From: Thalassomonas sp. RHCl1
Lineage (GTDB): Bacteria; Pseudomonadota; Gammaproteobacteria; Enterobacterales; Alteromonadaceae
Assembly (NCBI RefSeq): GCF_947387555.1
Contig: NZ_CANDNZ010000001.1
Location: 1,054,001-1,118,000, forward strand
Direction: 5' to 3'
Length of the DNA stretch: 64,000 nucleotides
The notes under the pieces are model-generated. The model saw only the letters and a list, made by a program, of their open reading frames with translations, made no database searches and was not told the origin of the DNA. Shown here piece after piece: positions 18,784 through 28,910 of this stretch. The translations under genes and the position numbers were made by a program. Every line of letters begins with the position of its first letter. The first letter of the stretch is position 1.

Positions 18784-20080
18784 AGCCCCTGATAAGCCGT
18801 TAACTTCTCTGGTTAATTTGGAGCAGCCCTTATCAATCGAGGGTTATATCGAGGCTGGCGGCTATCAGGGGGCAGAAAAAGCTTTGCATCACCTTAGCCG
18901 GGCCGAGGTCCTGACCCTGGTGGAAGACTCTACCCTTAAAGGGCGGGGCGGCGCCGGTTTTCCCACCGGCATGAAGTGGAAGTGTGTGCCTATGTATGAG
19001 CCGGGAGACGTTAATGCCCCCGAGTGCAAATACCTGGTATGCAATGCCGATGAGATGGAGCCGGGGACCTTTAAAGACCGGGTGTTACTTGAAGGTGTGC
19101 CGCACCAGTTAATTGAAGCCATGATCATTGCCGCCTATACCATAGGGGCGGAAAAAGCCTATATTTTCCTGCGCGGTGAATATCACCTGGCAGCCCGCCG
19201 TCTGCAACAGGCAATTGATGAAGCCTATCGCAGCAATTGGCTCGGTGAGAATATCCAGGGCACGGATATACACTTAGACCTCTACCTGCACAGCAGCGCC
19301 GGGCGTTATATCTGCGGTGAAGAAACTGCCCTGATTAATGCCCTCGAAGGCAAGCGCGCCAATCCCCGGGCCAAGCCGCCGTTTCCGCAATTTAGCGGTT
19401 TGTTCGGTAAACCCACTGTGGTCAATAATGTTGAGACCTTAAGCAACTTACCTCATATCCTCAAACACGGCGCAGACTGGTTTAAGGGGCTGTCCCCCGA
19501 CAGCGATGCCGGTACGAAAATTTATGCCGCCTGCGGCCGGGTGAAAACCCCCGGCACCTGGGAGTTGCCTATGGGGGCGACCATACGGGAAGTGTTATAT
19601 GACCATGGCGGCGGTATGCTCGACGGCCTTAAGCTTAAAGGCCTGCTGCCCGGCGGCGCTTCCACCGACTTCCTGTTACCTGAGCACCTGGATACGCCGA
19701 TGGATTTTGCTTCTATTGCCAAGGCGGGCAGCCGTTTAGGTACCGGTGGGCTGATTGTGCTGGATGATCATAACTGCCCCGTGTCTATGGTGCTTAACCT
19801 GCTGCAATTTTTTGCCCAGGAGTCCTGCGGCTGGTGTACCCCGTGCCGCGACGGTACCCCCTGGGCGGTGGAAGTGTTAAGCCGCATAGAACAGGGGCAG
19901 GGCAGTCTTGATGATCTCGATACCCTGGCAAAACTCTGTGATTTTATGTGGCTGGGGAAAACCCATTGCGCCCTGGCCCCGGGAGCGGTCGAACCGCTAA
20001 AAAGTGCTTTGAAATATTTTCATGACGATTTTGAGCAGCATATTGAACAGGGCTGCTGTCCTTATCAGGGAGGACACTAA
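18776..20080 (+). CDS. nuoF: NADH-quinone oxidoreductase subunit F (NADH/FMN site)
   Basis: This 51-kDa type subunit binds NADH, FMN and cluster N3. It has the nucleotide-binding loop GRGGAGFPTGMKW, the FMN region (YICGEETALINALEG) and cluster ligands in ESCGWCTPCRDG plus a downstream Cys (THCALAPG). It is about 434 aa, close to the usual length. GGAG at 18765 is 7 nt from the ATG at 18776, which I prefer to the GTG at 18773. Confidence 0.97.
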   Translation: MIKAPDKPLTSLVNLEQPLSIEGYIEAGGYQGAEKALHHLSRAEVLTLVEDSTLKGRGGAGFPTGMKWKCVPMYEPGDVNAPECKYLVCNADEMEPGTFKDRVLLEGVPHQLIEAMIIAAYTIGAEKAYIFLRGEYHLAARRLQQAIDEAYRSNWLGENIQGTDIHLDLYLHSSAGRYICGEETALINALEGKRANPRAKPPFPQFSGLFGKPTVVNNVETLSNLPHILKHGADWFKGLSPDSDAGTKIYAACGRVKTPGTWELPMGATIREVLYDHGGGMLDGLKLKGLLPGGASTDFLLPEHLDTPMDFASIAKAGSRLGTGGLIVLDDHNCPVSMVLNLLQFFAQESCGWCTPCRDGTPWAVEVLSRIEQGQGSLDDLDTLAKLCDFMWLGKTHCALAPGAVEPLKSALKYFHDDFEQHIEQGCCPYQGGH

Positions 20081-20081
20081 G

Positions 20082-23000
20082 ATGGCAGACATAGATCCAA
20101 AAAAATCTGCTGAAAAAAATGGCCGGCAAGTAAGCGAAAACCAGTTGACGGTTTATATTGACGATCAGCCTTACCAGGTAGATAAAAACGATAACCTGCT
20201 CGCCGGCGTCCTGGCCAATCAGCTGAATTTACCTTATTTTTGCTGGCACCCGTCTATGGGCTCGGTGGGGGCCTGCCGTCAGTGCGCCGTAACCCAATAC
20301 CAGGATGAAAACGACAGTCGTGGCCGGATAGTGATGGCCTGTATGACCCCGGTGAGCGACGGCATGCGTATCGGCCTTCAGGAGCAACATGCCAGCGAGT
20401 TTCGCGAACAGGTGATCGCCGCCATGATGACCAACCATCCCCATGACTGCCCGGTGTGTGCCGAAGGGGGCGAATGTCACTTGCAGGATATGACGGTGAT
20501 GACAGGCCACAGCGCCCGCCACTACAGCGGCAAAAAACGCACTTTCACCAACCAGTATCTCGGCGAACTGGTGGGGCACGAAATGAACCGTTGCATCACT
20601 TGCTACCGCTGTGTCCGCTTTTATAAAGATTATGCCGGCGGTAAAGACTTTGACGTCTATGGCTCGAAGAACCAGGTGTACTTTGGCCGCCAGACGGACG
20701 GGGTCTTGGAAAGTGAATTTAGCGGCAACCTGGTGGAAGTCTGCCCCACCGGGGTGTTCACCAATAAGTTATTCTCCGCCCACTTTACCCGCAAGTGGGA
20801 TCTGCAAAGTGCCCCTTCCGTGTGCAGCCACTGCGCTGTTGGTTGCAATACCAGCATTGGCGAGCGTTACGGTGCTGTGCGCCGGGTGGTGAACCGTTAT
20901 AACGAGCAGCTTAACGGTTACTTCTTATGTGACCGCGGCCGTTTCGGCATCGGTTTTGTTAACGGCGAGCAGCGCATCAGGAAGGTCTCGGGCATCAGGC
21001 AGCAGTCGGCGGAAAAACTGACCAAGCTCGATGTCGCCAAGGCGCTGGTGCATTTTAAAGGGCAGAAGTTTATCGGCATCGGCTCGGGCAGGGCTTCGCT
21101 TGAAGCAAATGCCTATTTGAAAAAACTGGTGGGAAGCGATGGTTTCTGCGCCGGACTGACCGGCAGGCAAATGGCGCTGGCGGCGCAGCATAAGTTAGCG
21201 CTACACCGCTACCCGGCACCGGGGATCCCGGAAATCGAACAAAGCGATCTGGTGCTGGTTATCGGTGAAGACATCACCCAGACCTCGCCGCGTATCGCGT
21301 TGGCGGTGCGCCAGGCATTGAGAAATGCCGGCCTGGCAAAAGCGGCGACCATAGGCATAGCTTCCTGGCACGACAGTGCAGTACGCACTGTGGGGGGCAA
21401 GCTGTTTTCGCCGTTATTCTCACTGCAGGGGATGCCGACTAAGCTTGATGATGTCTGCCAGCAAAAACTTTTACTCTCCCCCCGGGAAACAGAGCACACC
21501 CTGGAGGTGCTTAATCAGCAGCTGCGCCTGTTATTGGGTATTACCAGTGAGCAGGGTAAAGCCTCCGCGAAAGGCGATATCTCCGCTGACCGAAAAGCCT
21601 TTATCAGCGAGCTGATCCCGATGCTATTGAGGGCTAAAAATCCTTTAATCATTTCCGGCTGGAGTCATGAATCCGCTGCGGTCTTTGCTGCCATTAATGA
21701 GCTGATGGAGATTTTGCACAGCGATGCCTGCATGGGACATCAAGCGGGCGTAGGGCAGGAAGAAAAGCAGGATGAAGCAACAGCCGATAAGCAGCCGAGG
21801 GCAAAACTGGTCCTGCTGCCACCCCAGAGCAACACTACCGGTTTATTGCATTTAAGCGATGCACAGACCCTGTCCCTTGAACAGGTATTATCCCGGCTTA
21901 CCAAGGAGCAACAAACCGGCGATATAGTTGACGGGGTGATTATTTTAGAAAACGAATTGCCTGCTTTGTCCGAGCAGCAGGCGGCCTTGCTTAGGGAGCA
22001 GGCAGAAACCCTGATAGTTGTCGACCACAGCCAAACGCCTTTCACTGAAATGGCCGATATCCTGATGCCGGCTGCACCGGTCAGTGAAGGGGACGGGCAT
22101 TTTGTCAACTACCAGGGGCTTTGCCAACGTTATTACCAGGTGCATGCCTCGGTATTACCTGTGCTGGACAGTTGGCGCTGGCTTAACCTGATTGAAAGCA
22201 GCATCTTTAACGCTGGCGCTTATGGCGGGCAGAAACCGCAGCAATTTAAAGAGGTGCACTCGCTAACCGAGCTTGATTTATATCTGAGCGAACAAGGCAT
22301 TGAATGGCCGTTTGATAGCAAAGAATTGCACCGGGAAAAGCAAATTGCCCGGCAAAGCCACAGGGCCAGCGGCAGAACCGCGCAGATGGCTAATATCAGC
22401 GTGCATGAAACTAAAACTACCCAAAGCCCATCAAGTGAATTTGGTTTTTCCATGGAAGGTCTGGCAGCGGATGCTGCACCGGATAGGCCTTTTAGTTGGG
22501 CCCCTGGCTGGAATTCAAATCAGTCGGTGAATATGCTGCCAGGACAGGGGGCTGATACTTCGCCCAAGCTTGATTTTGCAAACCCGAACGTCTTGCTTGA
22601 AAGCTGGCCGCTTGTGACAGAGGTTGAGGATGAAACAGCCTTGAGCTCGCAAGACAAGCACAGTTTGACCTTTATCGATCATCGGCAATGGTTTCAAAAC
22701 GAATGGCAATCAAGTGTTAACCCTGAATTTCGCATGCTCTGTCCCGGCAACCAGCTAATTGTGGCAAGTGATTATGCCCGGGAGCAAAGCTGGCAACCTG
22801 GGGATTATGTTGCTTTTAGTTTTAGCTTGCCCGGTGAAGAGCATGCCCGGCAGGGGATAGCCCGGCTGTTATGCCATGATGAGCTGCCAGCACATTTGGT
22901 GGCCGGTAATCTCCTGGCACCGGGACGTAGCAGTGGGGAGGGGGTCATCAGGCTTTCACCGGCACAAGCAAGTGATATCACCTTATATCAGCAGGCAGAG

Positions 23001-23114
23001 CAAGAGCGGTTGGCACAGGCCAAAGCCGATAAAACAGCCCTGCTGGAACGTTTGAAAAGGGCGGATCAAACGATTCCTATCCGCATGGTTGCCGGAGGAC
23101 TGGAAGATGTTTGA
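20082..23114 (+). CDS. nuoG: NADH-quinone oxidoreductase subunit G
   Basis: This is the large Fe-S subunit of about 1010 aa, roughly 100 longer than E. coli NuoG. The N-terminal 2Fe-2S domain has CWHPSMGSVGACRQC. It is followed by the His/Cys cluster (HDCPVCAEGGEC), the CITCYRC and EVCPTGVF clusters, and the extra cluster motif CSHCAVGC with a distal Cys. The molybdopterin-oxidoreductase-like domain (from about 250) is degenerate in catalytic function, as in all NuoG. A low-complexity, Pro/Gln/Asp-rich insertion occupies about residues 765-850. An upstream in-frame extension overlaps nuoF and is rejected; the start is the ATG at 20082. Confidence 0.96.
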   Translation: MADIDPKKSAEKNGRQVSENQLTVYIDDQPYQVDKNDNLLAGVLANQLNLPYFCWHPSMGSVGACRQCAVTQYQDENDSRGRIVMACMTPVSDGMRIGLQEQHASEFREQVIAAMMTNHPHDCPVCAEGGECHLQDMTVMTGHSARHYSGKKRTFTNQYLGELVGHEMNRCITCYRCVRFYKDYAGGKDFDVYGSKNQVYFGRQTDGVLESEFSGNLVEVCPTGVFTNKLFSAHFTRKWDLQSAPSVCSHCAVGCNTSIGERYGAVRRVVNRYNEQLNGYFLCDRGRFGIGFVNGEQRIRKVSGIRQQSAEKLTKLDVAKALVHFKGQKFIGIGSGRASLEANAYLKKLVGSDGFCAGLTGRQMALAAQHKLALHRYPAPGIPEIEQSDLVLVIGEDITQTSPRIALAVRQALRNAGLAKAATIGIASWHDSAVRTVGGKLFSPLFSLQGMPTKLDDVCQQKLLLSPRETEHTLEVLNQQLRLLLGITSEQGKASAKGDISADRKAFISELIPMLLRAKNPLIISGWSHESAAVFAAINELMEILHSDACMGHQAGVGQEEKQDEATADKQPRAKLVLLPPQSNTTGLLHLSDAQTLSLEQVLSRLTKEQQTGDIVDGVIILENELPALSEQQAALLREQAETLIVVDHSQTPFTEMADILMPAAPVSEGDGHFVNYQGLCQRYYQVHASVLPVLDSWRWLNLIESSIFNAGAYGGQKPQQFKEVHSLTELDLYLSEQGIEWPFDSKELHREKQIARQSHRASGRTAQMANISVHETKTTQSPSSEFGFSMEGLAADAAPDRPFSWAPGWNSNQSVNMLPGQGADTSPKLDFANPNVLLESWPLVTEVEDETALSSQDKHSLTFIDHRQWFQNEWQSSVNPEFRMLCPGNQLIVASDYAREQSWQPGDYVAFSFSLPGEEHARQGIARLLCHDELPAHLVAGNLLAPGRSSGEGVIRLSPAQASDITLYQQAEQERLAQAKADKTALLERLKRADQTIPIRMVAGGLEDV

Positions 23115-23149
23115 TGGCCTGTTGCTATTTGTAAGCGGAGGGAACGCTA

Positions 23150-24121
23150 ATGCTTGAATCTGCATTTAAGCTGTTGGAAATTTTTATCATCATCGCCCTG
23201 CTTATTCCTATCGCCGCCATGCTGGTATGGGTAGAGCGGCGCATGATCGGCATCTGGCAGGACAGGTTGGGGCCAAACCGGGTCGGTCCCGGCGGGGTAT
23301 TGCAGTCGCTGGCGGACTTGTTAAAAATTCTTGGTAAGGAAGATTGGGTACCCCAGTTTAGCGATCGCAGCGTTTTTATTATCGCTCCTGTGATAGGTGC
23401 GGTTTGTGTGCTGATGAGTTTTGCCGTGATCCCCTTTTCCCCGGATATCGGCGTATCCAATTTAAATATCGGTTTGCTGTTTTTCCTGGCGATGGCTTCC
23501 CTTGCCGTTTACAGCGTGGTGCTGGCGGGCTGGGCGTCCAAGTCAAAATATGCCCGTTTAGGGGGCATGCGCGCCGCCGCGCAAACCGTCAGTTATGAAG
23601 TGTTTATGGGGCTGTCGGTCATGGGAGTGGTTTTGCTCACCGGCACTTTTAACTTAAGGGAAATAGTTTTGGCCCAGTCGGATACCTGGCTGATCCAAAG
23701 TCAGTTTGTCGGCTTTTCAATTTTTTTAATTGCCGGTATCGCCGAAAGCCATCGGCTGCCTTTTGACTTACCGGAAGCGGAAACCGAACTTACCGCGGGT
23801 TTTCATACCGAGTATTCCGGGTTGAAGTTTGCTTTGTTTTTCCTTGGCGAATATTTGGGGGTCACCCTGATTTCCGCCATGTCTGTGGTGCTGTTTTTTG
23901 GCGGTTGGCTGATGCCCGAGCCTTTGGCATCCTGGTTGCCGCCCCTGGTGTGGTTCATTCTGAAAATTTTATTTTTTGTCATGTTCTTTATTTTATTGCG
24001 TACCTCATTGCCCAGGCCGAGATTTGATCAGTTGCTGGCCTTTGGCTGGCTGGTGATGCTGCCATTGGCGTTAGGGAACTTGTTGATCACCGGGGCATTA
24101 AAGCTGGGAGGCGTTCTCTAA
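23150..24121 (+). CDS. nuoH: NADH-quinone oxidoreductase subunit H
   Basis: This 323-aa membrane subunit with about eight helices forms the roof of the quinone chamber. Family signatures are visible: WVERRMIGIWQDRLGPNR near the N-terminus and the acidic loop AESHRLPFDLPEAETEL. The start has GGAGGGAACGCTA in front. It lies 35 bp after nuoG. Confidence 0.97.
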   Translation: MLESAFKLLEIFIIIALLIPIAAMLVWVERRMIGIWQDRLGPNRVGPGGVLQSLADLLKILGKEDWVPQFSDRSVFIIAPVIGAVCVLMSFAVIPFSPDIGVSNLNIGLLFFLAMASLAVYSVVLAGWASKSKYARLGGMRAAAQTVSYEVFMGLSVMGVVLLTGTFNLREIVLAQSDTWLIQSQFVGFSIFLIAGIAESHRLPFDLPEAETELTAGFHTEYSGLKFALFFLGEYLGVTLISAMSVVLFFGGWLMPEPLASWLPPLVWFILKILFFVMFFILLRTSLPRPRFDQLLAFGWLVMLPLALGNLLITGALKLGGVL

Positions 24122-24184
24122 CCAGGAGTCTGAAGAAAAGTATGGATAAGCACCTGAAAAAAATAATAAGCCGGGAGGGTTACC

Positions 24185-24700
24185 ATGTTTAGTCAAGTTC
24201 GCACCATATGGCAGGTGCTTAAACATACCTTTACCAAAGCCGACACCGTTGAGTATCCGGAGCAAAAGCCGTATCTGGCGCCCCGTTATCGCGGCCGTAT
24301 TGTCTTGACCCGGGATCCTTCCGGGGAAGAGCGCTGCGTGGCCTGTAATTTATGTGCGGTAGCCTGCCCGGTGGATTGTATCGCCCTGCAGCAAACCATA
24401 GATGAAGACGGCCGCAAACGACCGGAATTTTTTCGCATCAATTTCTCCCGTTGTATTTTATGCGGTTTCTGTGAAGAAGCCTGTCCTACCTATGCGATAC
24501 AGCTCACGCCGGATGTTGAGCTGTGTGAATACGAGCGGCACAACCTGGTATATGAAAAAGAGCATTTATTGATTGAGGGGCCGGGCAAATACCCGGATTA
24601 CAATTTCTATCAGCAATCGGGCATCGCCATTGCCGATAAGGGTAAAGGGCAGGGGGTGCAGGAAGCGCCGCCGGTGGATATCAGGGGGCTAATGCCATGA
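24185..24700 (+). CDS. nuoI: NADH-quinone oxidoreductase subunit I (two 4Fe-4S)
   Basis: This 171-aa TYKY-type subunit carries clusters N6a and N6b, which connect NuoG to NuoB. Two ferredoxin motifs are clear: [15 protein letters not shown] and [27 protein letters not shown] site precedes the ATG. Confidence 0.97.
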   Translation: MFSQVRTIWQVLKHTFTKADTVEYPEQKPYLAPRYRGRIVLTRDPSGEERCVACNLCAVACPVDCIALQQTIDEDGRKRPEFFRINFSRCILCGFCEEACPTYAIQLTPDVELCEYERHNLVYEKEHLLIEGPGKYPDYNFYQQSGIAIADKGKGQGVQEAPPVDIRGLMP

Positions 24701-24734
24701 GAAGTGCCAGGAAATATTTAAAGGGAGGCCTGTT

Positions 24735-25259
24735 ATGACGATAGAGCTGATGTTTTATTTGGCGGGAGCCGTGGCGGTTTTGGCCAGCTTAAAGGTAGTG
24801 ACCGGGAAAAATACCATACACGCCCTTCTCTACCTGGTGGTGTCTTTGCTGGCGGTGGCGGTGTGTTTTTATCTGATGGGGGCGCCGTTTGCCGCCGGAC
24901 TTGAGGTTATCGTTTATGCCGGTGCTATCCTGGTCTTGTTTGTCTTTTCCGTGATGCTGTTTAACTTAAATCACGATGAAGTCTTGTTTGCCCGGCAAAG
25001 CCAGGGGTTAGGTTTCTGGGCCGGACCTGTGGTGTTGGCCATGTGCCTGTTGGCCTTGCTGGTTAACATCATTCAAAGCGCAGAGATCCAGGATAAGCTC
25101 ACCGTTAATCTGGTGGATGCCAAACAGGTGGGCATATTGCTTTATGGCCCCTATCTGTTGGCGGTAGAGATTGCTTCTTTTCTGTTACTGGCCGGTTTGA
25201 TTGCCGGGTACCATTATGCAAGACCTGAAGGGCCGGGTAGCCATGGAGGTCGCTCATGA
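24735..25259 (+). CDS. nuoJ: NADH-quinone oxidoreductase subunit J
   Basis: This is a 174-aa membrane subunit with five predicted helices. The conserved glycine-containing helix [20 protein letters not shown] takes part in coupling quinone reduction to proton pumping. GGGAGG precedes the ATG. Its stop overlaps the nuoK start by 4 bp. Confidence 0.96.
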   Translation: MTIELMFYLAGAVAVLASLKVVTGKNTIHALLYLVVSLLAVAVCFYLMGAPFAAGLEVIVYAGAILVLFVFSVMLFNLNHDEVLFARQSQGLGFWAGPVVLAMCLLALLVNIIQSAEIQDKLTVNLVDAKQVGILLYGPYLLAVEIASFLLLAGLIAGYHYARPEGPGSHGGRS

Positions 25260-25564
25260 CAGCTATTCCGTTAAATCATGTGCTGATACTGGCCTGTATT
25301 TTATTTTCCATAGGTTTTATCGGCGTCATTATCCGCAAAAATACCCTGTTTATCCTGATGAGCCTTGAGATCATGCTTAATGCCGTTGGGGTAGCCTTTA
25401 TCGGTGCCGGCAGTGTCTGGCAGCAGGCGGACGGGCAGATCATGTTTATTTTGATCTTATCGCTGGCGGCGGCTGAGGTCGCCATTGGGCTGGCGCTGCT
25501 GATCAGGATGCAGCGCAGGTATCAGTCGCTCGATATCGATAAACTCAGTGAAATGCGGGGGTAA
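25256..25564 (+). CDS. nuoK: NADH-quinone oxidoreductase subunit K
   Basis: This 102-aa protein has three helices, the standard NuoK size. Membrane glutamates are visible in [12 protein letters not shown] and [13 protein letters not shown], the two conserved proton-path residues. It overlaps nuoJ by 4 bp and lies 2 bp before nuoL. Confidence 0.97.
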   Translation: MTAIPLNHVLILACILFSIGFIGVIIRKNTLFILMSLEIMLNAVGVAFIGAGSVWQQADGQIMFILILSLAAAEVAIGLALLIRMQRRYQSLDIDKLSEMRG

Positions 25565-25566
25565 AG

Positions 25567-27420
25567 ATGTCACTTTTAGCCTGGATACCTTTTTATCCCC
25601 TGATTAGTTTCCTGCTTTTGATCGCCTTAGGCAGACGTTTATCCTGGGGGCTGGCCTCAACACTCAGTATCGGCGCGATTGCCTTAAGCGCTATTTCCAG
25701 TGGCCTGGTGATCAGCCAGCTGGCAAGTGCCGATAGCGGTATTATCAGCGTGAAATTATGGAGCTGGTTCAGCCTGGGCAGTGCTGAGGTCAATTTCAGC
25801 TTTTATCTCGACAGCCTTTCGGCGGTGATGATATCTGTGGTCAGCGGCGTCGGTTTGCTTATCCATGCCTATGCCGCCGCTTATATGAAAAACGATGAGA
25901 ATTTCAGCCGTTTTATGGCTTATATGAATTTATTTATCGTTGCCATGTTGATTTTAGTGCTGGCGGATAACCTGGTGCTCTTGTACCTGGGCTGGGAAGG
26001 GGTCGGCTTGTGCAGCTTTTTGCTGATAGGATTCTGGTACCAGGAAAAGGAAAATGTTCTGGCGGCGCGTAAGGCCTTTATCGTCACCCGGGTCGGGGAT
26101 ACCGCCATGGCCATCGGCTTGTTTTTATTATTTAAATCCCTGGGTGAGCTTAATATTGCCGCCGTCAATGTATCGGCCAGTTCTTTATGGCAAATCGGCG
26201 ATGAGCTGCCTTACTGGATTGCGCTGTTATTACTGGGCGGCGCGGTGGGCAAGTCGGCACAATTGCCGCTGCAAACCTGGCTGCCGGATGCCATGGCGGG
26301 GCCGACGCCGGTCAGTGCCCTGATCCATGCCGCCACTATGGTGACCGCCGGGGTGTATTTGATTGCCCGTATGCAGGGAGTGTTTCTGCTTTCACCTGAG
26401 GTGATGTCCTATGTTGCCTGGGTTGGCGCTTTAACCTTGCTGCTGGCGGGAGTTGCTGCGCTGGCACAAAAGGATATCAAGCGGGTGCTGGCTTACTCCA
26501 CCATGAGCCAGATAGGGTATATGATGCTGGCACTCGGTGCGGGCGCCTGGTCGGCTGGGGTCTTTCATTTAATGACCCATGCCTTTTTTAAGGCGCTGCT
26601 GTTTTTAACCGCAGGCTCTGTGATACTGGCGCTGCATCACCAGCAGGATCTGTTTAAAATGGGCGGCTTGCTGAAGAAATTACCGGTGGAAAGCGGCCTG
26701 TTTATTGTCGGTTTGATCTGTTTAATGGCCTTGCCCGGGACTTCCGGCTTTTTCTCCAAAGAAGCGATTATTGCCACCTTATGGTCTTCGCCTACCGCGG
26801 GGCCTGTCTTGTGGTGGGGGGCAATACTCGGCGCCTTACTGACCAGTATCTACAGCTGCCGGTTATTTTTCCTCGCCTTTCTCGGGGCCAGCCGTGAGCA
26901 TGACAAGGTGCATGACCTGCATCATGACCATCCGACGGTGCTGTTGCGCTGGCCGTTATTTTTACTGGCCTTATTGTCCTTATTTGGCGGATTAATTTCC
27001 CTGGATTTTACTGAGGTGTTCGCTGTTGCCTCTTCAGTTGATGCCGCCCAAGAACCTGCCTGGCTGCATCCCCTTGCCATTGCCACGCCTTTTATCGGTA
27101 TCGCCTTTGCCTGGTTCTTCTTTAAAAGCTACCGGGACAATAACGGGGAAGCGCTTGAGATGAAACCCGGGGGGCTTAACCGCTTTTGCGGCGATGGTCT
27201 CGGGTTTGACTGGCTCTATCATTCTTTACTGGTGCGGCCTTATTGTTTTCTTGCCGCCATCAACCGCCGGGATATTATCGACCAGCTGATCATGTTCAAC
27301 GGCTGGTATGTCAGGTTATGGCATGATGCCATGTCCGCCAGTCAGAACGGCAGCCTGCGCTGGTACGCCGCCGGTATTGGTTTGGCTGTTGTCTGTTTAG
27401 CGGGAGTGACCACCTTATGA
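25567..27420 (+). CDS. nuoL: NADH-quinone oxidoreductase subunit L
   Basis: This is a 617-aa Mrp-antiporter-like proton-pumping subunit. The central proton-conducting domain is recognised by LGWEGVGLCSFLLIGFW, TWLPDAMAGPTPVSALIHAA and YSTMSQIGYM. A C-terminal extension provides the lateral helix that reaches along NuoM and NuoN. Its stop overlaps the start of nuoM by 4 bp. Confidence 0.97.
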   Translation: MSLLAWIPFYPLISFLLLIALGRRLSWGLASTLSIGAIALSAISSGLVISQLASADSGIISVKLWSWFSLGSAEVNFSFYLDSLSAVMISVVSGVGLLIHAYAAAYMKNDENFSRFMAYMNLFIVAMLILVLADNLVLLYLGWEGVGLCSFLLIGFWYQEKENVLAARKAFIVTRVGDTAMAIGLFLLFKSLGELNIAAVNVSASSLWQIGDELPYWIALLLLGGAVGKSAQLPLQTWLPDAMAGPTPVSALIHAATMVTAGVYLIARMQGVFLLSPEVMSYVAWVGALTLLLAGVAALAQKDIKRVLAYSTMSQIGYMMLALGAGAWSAGVFHLMTHAFFKALLFLTAGSVILALHHQQDLFKMGGLLKKLPVESGLFIVGLICLMALPGTSGFFSKEAIIATLWSSPTAGPVLWWGAILGALLTSIYSCRLFFLAFLGASREHDKVHDLHHDHPTVLLRWPLFLLALLSLFGGLISLDFTEVFAVASSVDAAQEPAWLHPLAIATPFIGIAFAWFFFKSYRDNNGEALEMKPGGLNRFCGDGLGFDWLYHSLLVRPYCFLAAINRRDIIDQLIMFNGWYVRLWHDAMSASQNGSLRWYAAGIGLAVVCLAGVTTL

Positions 27421-28910
27421 TATTAACAATTGTGATGTTGGGCTTTTTGCTACTCGGCGCTTTTGCCTGGTATATGGAAGGCATCAGCAGTAGAGCCCCC
27501 CGCTGGATTGCCTTATTTGCGGTGATATTTGCCGCCGGCTTATTTGCAAGTTTTGTCTTGGGCTCGGGGACCAGCTTTGCCGAACTTAAACCTTTAGTGC
27601 GTGTCCCCTGGATCCCGCTTTTTAATATTGAATATGCCTTAGCCATAGATCACCTGAGCATTATCCTGTTATCCCTGACCTTTATGCTGGCGCTGATATG
27701 TGTGCTGGTGTCCTGGCAGGAAATCAAAGAAAAGGCCGGGTTTTATTATTTTAACCTGCTCGCGACCTTTGCCGGCATTATCGGGGTGTTTACCGCGGTA
27801 GATCTGTTTTTATTCTTTTTCTTCTGGGAAGTGATGTTATTGCCGATGACGGCGATTATCGCCATTTGGGGCCATGAAAACCGTCATTTTGCCGCGATAA
27901 AGTTTTTTATCTTCACCCAGGTAAGCAGCTTATTGATGCTGGTGGCCATTATCCTGATGGCGGCGGCGCATTATCAGCAAACCGGGCAATTGAGTTTTTA
28001 TTACTCCGACTGGCTGGCCCTGGATCTGCCGCTGGAATATGCCCGTTGGCTGATGCTGGGCTTTTTTATCGCTTTTGCCGTCAAGCTGCCTTCGGTACCG
28101 GTACACAGCTGGCTGCCGGATGCCCACACCCAGGCGCCGACCGCGGGCAGTGTCTTGCTGGCAGGCGTGCTGTTAAAAACCGGTGCTTATGGCCTGATCC
28201 GTTTCGTGATCTTTTTATTTCCCGAAGCAAGCCAGGGGTTTGCCCCTTTGGCCGCACTGCTTGGTGTAGTGAGCATTTTATACGGGGCGAAAATGGCCTT
28301 TGCCCAGCAGGACTTTAAACGTCTGGTGGCCTATAGCAGTATCAGTCATATGGGCTTTGTGATGCTGGCGCTGTTTTCCTTTAATACCACCGCCTACCAG
28401 GGGGCGGTATTGACCCTGGTGGCCCATGGCTTAAGCAGCGGCGCTTTGTTTTCACTGGCGGGCATTATCTACAGCCGCATTCATTCCCGTAACCTGGCGG
28501 ATATGGGCGGCTTCTGGTCTAGCGCGCCGCGCATGGGGGGATTCACCCTGGCTTTTGCCGCCGCGGCTTTTGGTTTGCCGGGGCTGGCTAACTTTATCGG
28601 TGAGTTTATGAGTTTAGTGGGGGCGTACCAGGTATTCCCCGTTGCTGCGGTTTTTGCCGCCCTGGGACTGATTGGCTCGGCGGTTTATGGCATTGTTTTA
28701 TTCCAGTCGACTTTCCACGGGCCGCCGGGGGACAAGGTAGAAGATTTATCCGGGCGTGAACTGGTGATTTCCGGCTCTTTGCTGGGGTTATTGCTGCTGT
28801 TTGGCCTTTTCCCCAACATGATACTTGAATACAGCAGCGCCGCCGGCGAACAGCTGGCGTTATTGTCCCAGGGAGTCTCGAATTTAACAGGAGTAACTTA
28901 TGCCCACTGA
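27417..28910 (+). CDS. nuoM: NADH-quinone oxidoreductase subunit M
   Basis: This is a 497-aa antiporter-like proton-pumping subunit. Signatures are FFWEVMLLPM (membrane Glu), HSWLPDAHTQAPTAGSVLLA and YSSISHMGFVML. The length is normal. It overlaps nuoL by 4 bp and nuoN by 11 bp. Confidence 0.97.
   Translation: MILTIVMLGFLLLGAFAWYMEGISSRAPRWIALFAVIFAAGLFASFVLGSGTSFAELKPLVRVPWIPLFNIEYALAIDHLSIILLSLTFMLALICVLVSWQEIKEKAGFYYFNLLATFAGIIGVFTAVDLFLFFFFWEVMLLPMTAIIAIWGHENRHFAAIKFFIFTQVSSLLMLVAIILMAAAHYQQTGQLSFYYSDWLALDLPLEYARWLMLGFFIAFAVKLPSVPVHSWLPDAHTQAPTAGSVLLAGVLLKTGAYGLIRFVIFLFPEASQGFAPLAALLGVVSILYGAKMAFAQQDFKRLVAYSSISHMGFVMLALFSFNTTAYQGAVLTLVAHGLSSGALFSLAGIIYSRIHSRNLADMGGFWSSAPRMGGFTLAFAAAAFGLPGLANFIGEFMSLVGAYQVFPVAAVFAALGLIGSAVYGIVLFQSTFHGPPGDKVEDLSGRELVISGSLLGLLLLFGLFPNMILEYSSAAGEQLALLSQGVSNLTGVTYAH

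Noticed and set aside
20022-20081. Upstream extension of nuoG overlapping nuoF
   Set aside because: It reads nuoF sequence in another frame. The ATG at 20082 follows GGGAGG and gives a normal N-terminus.
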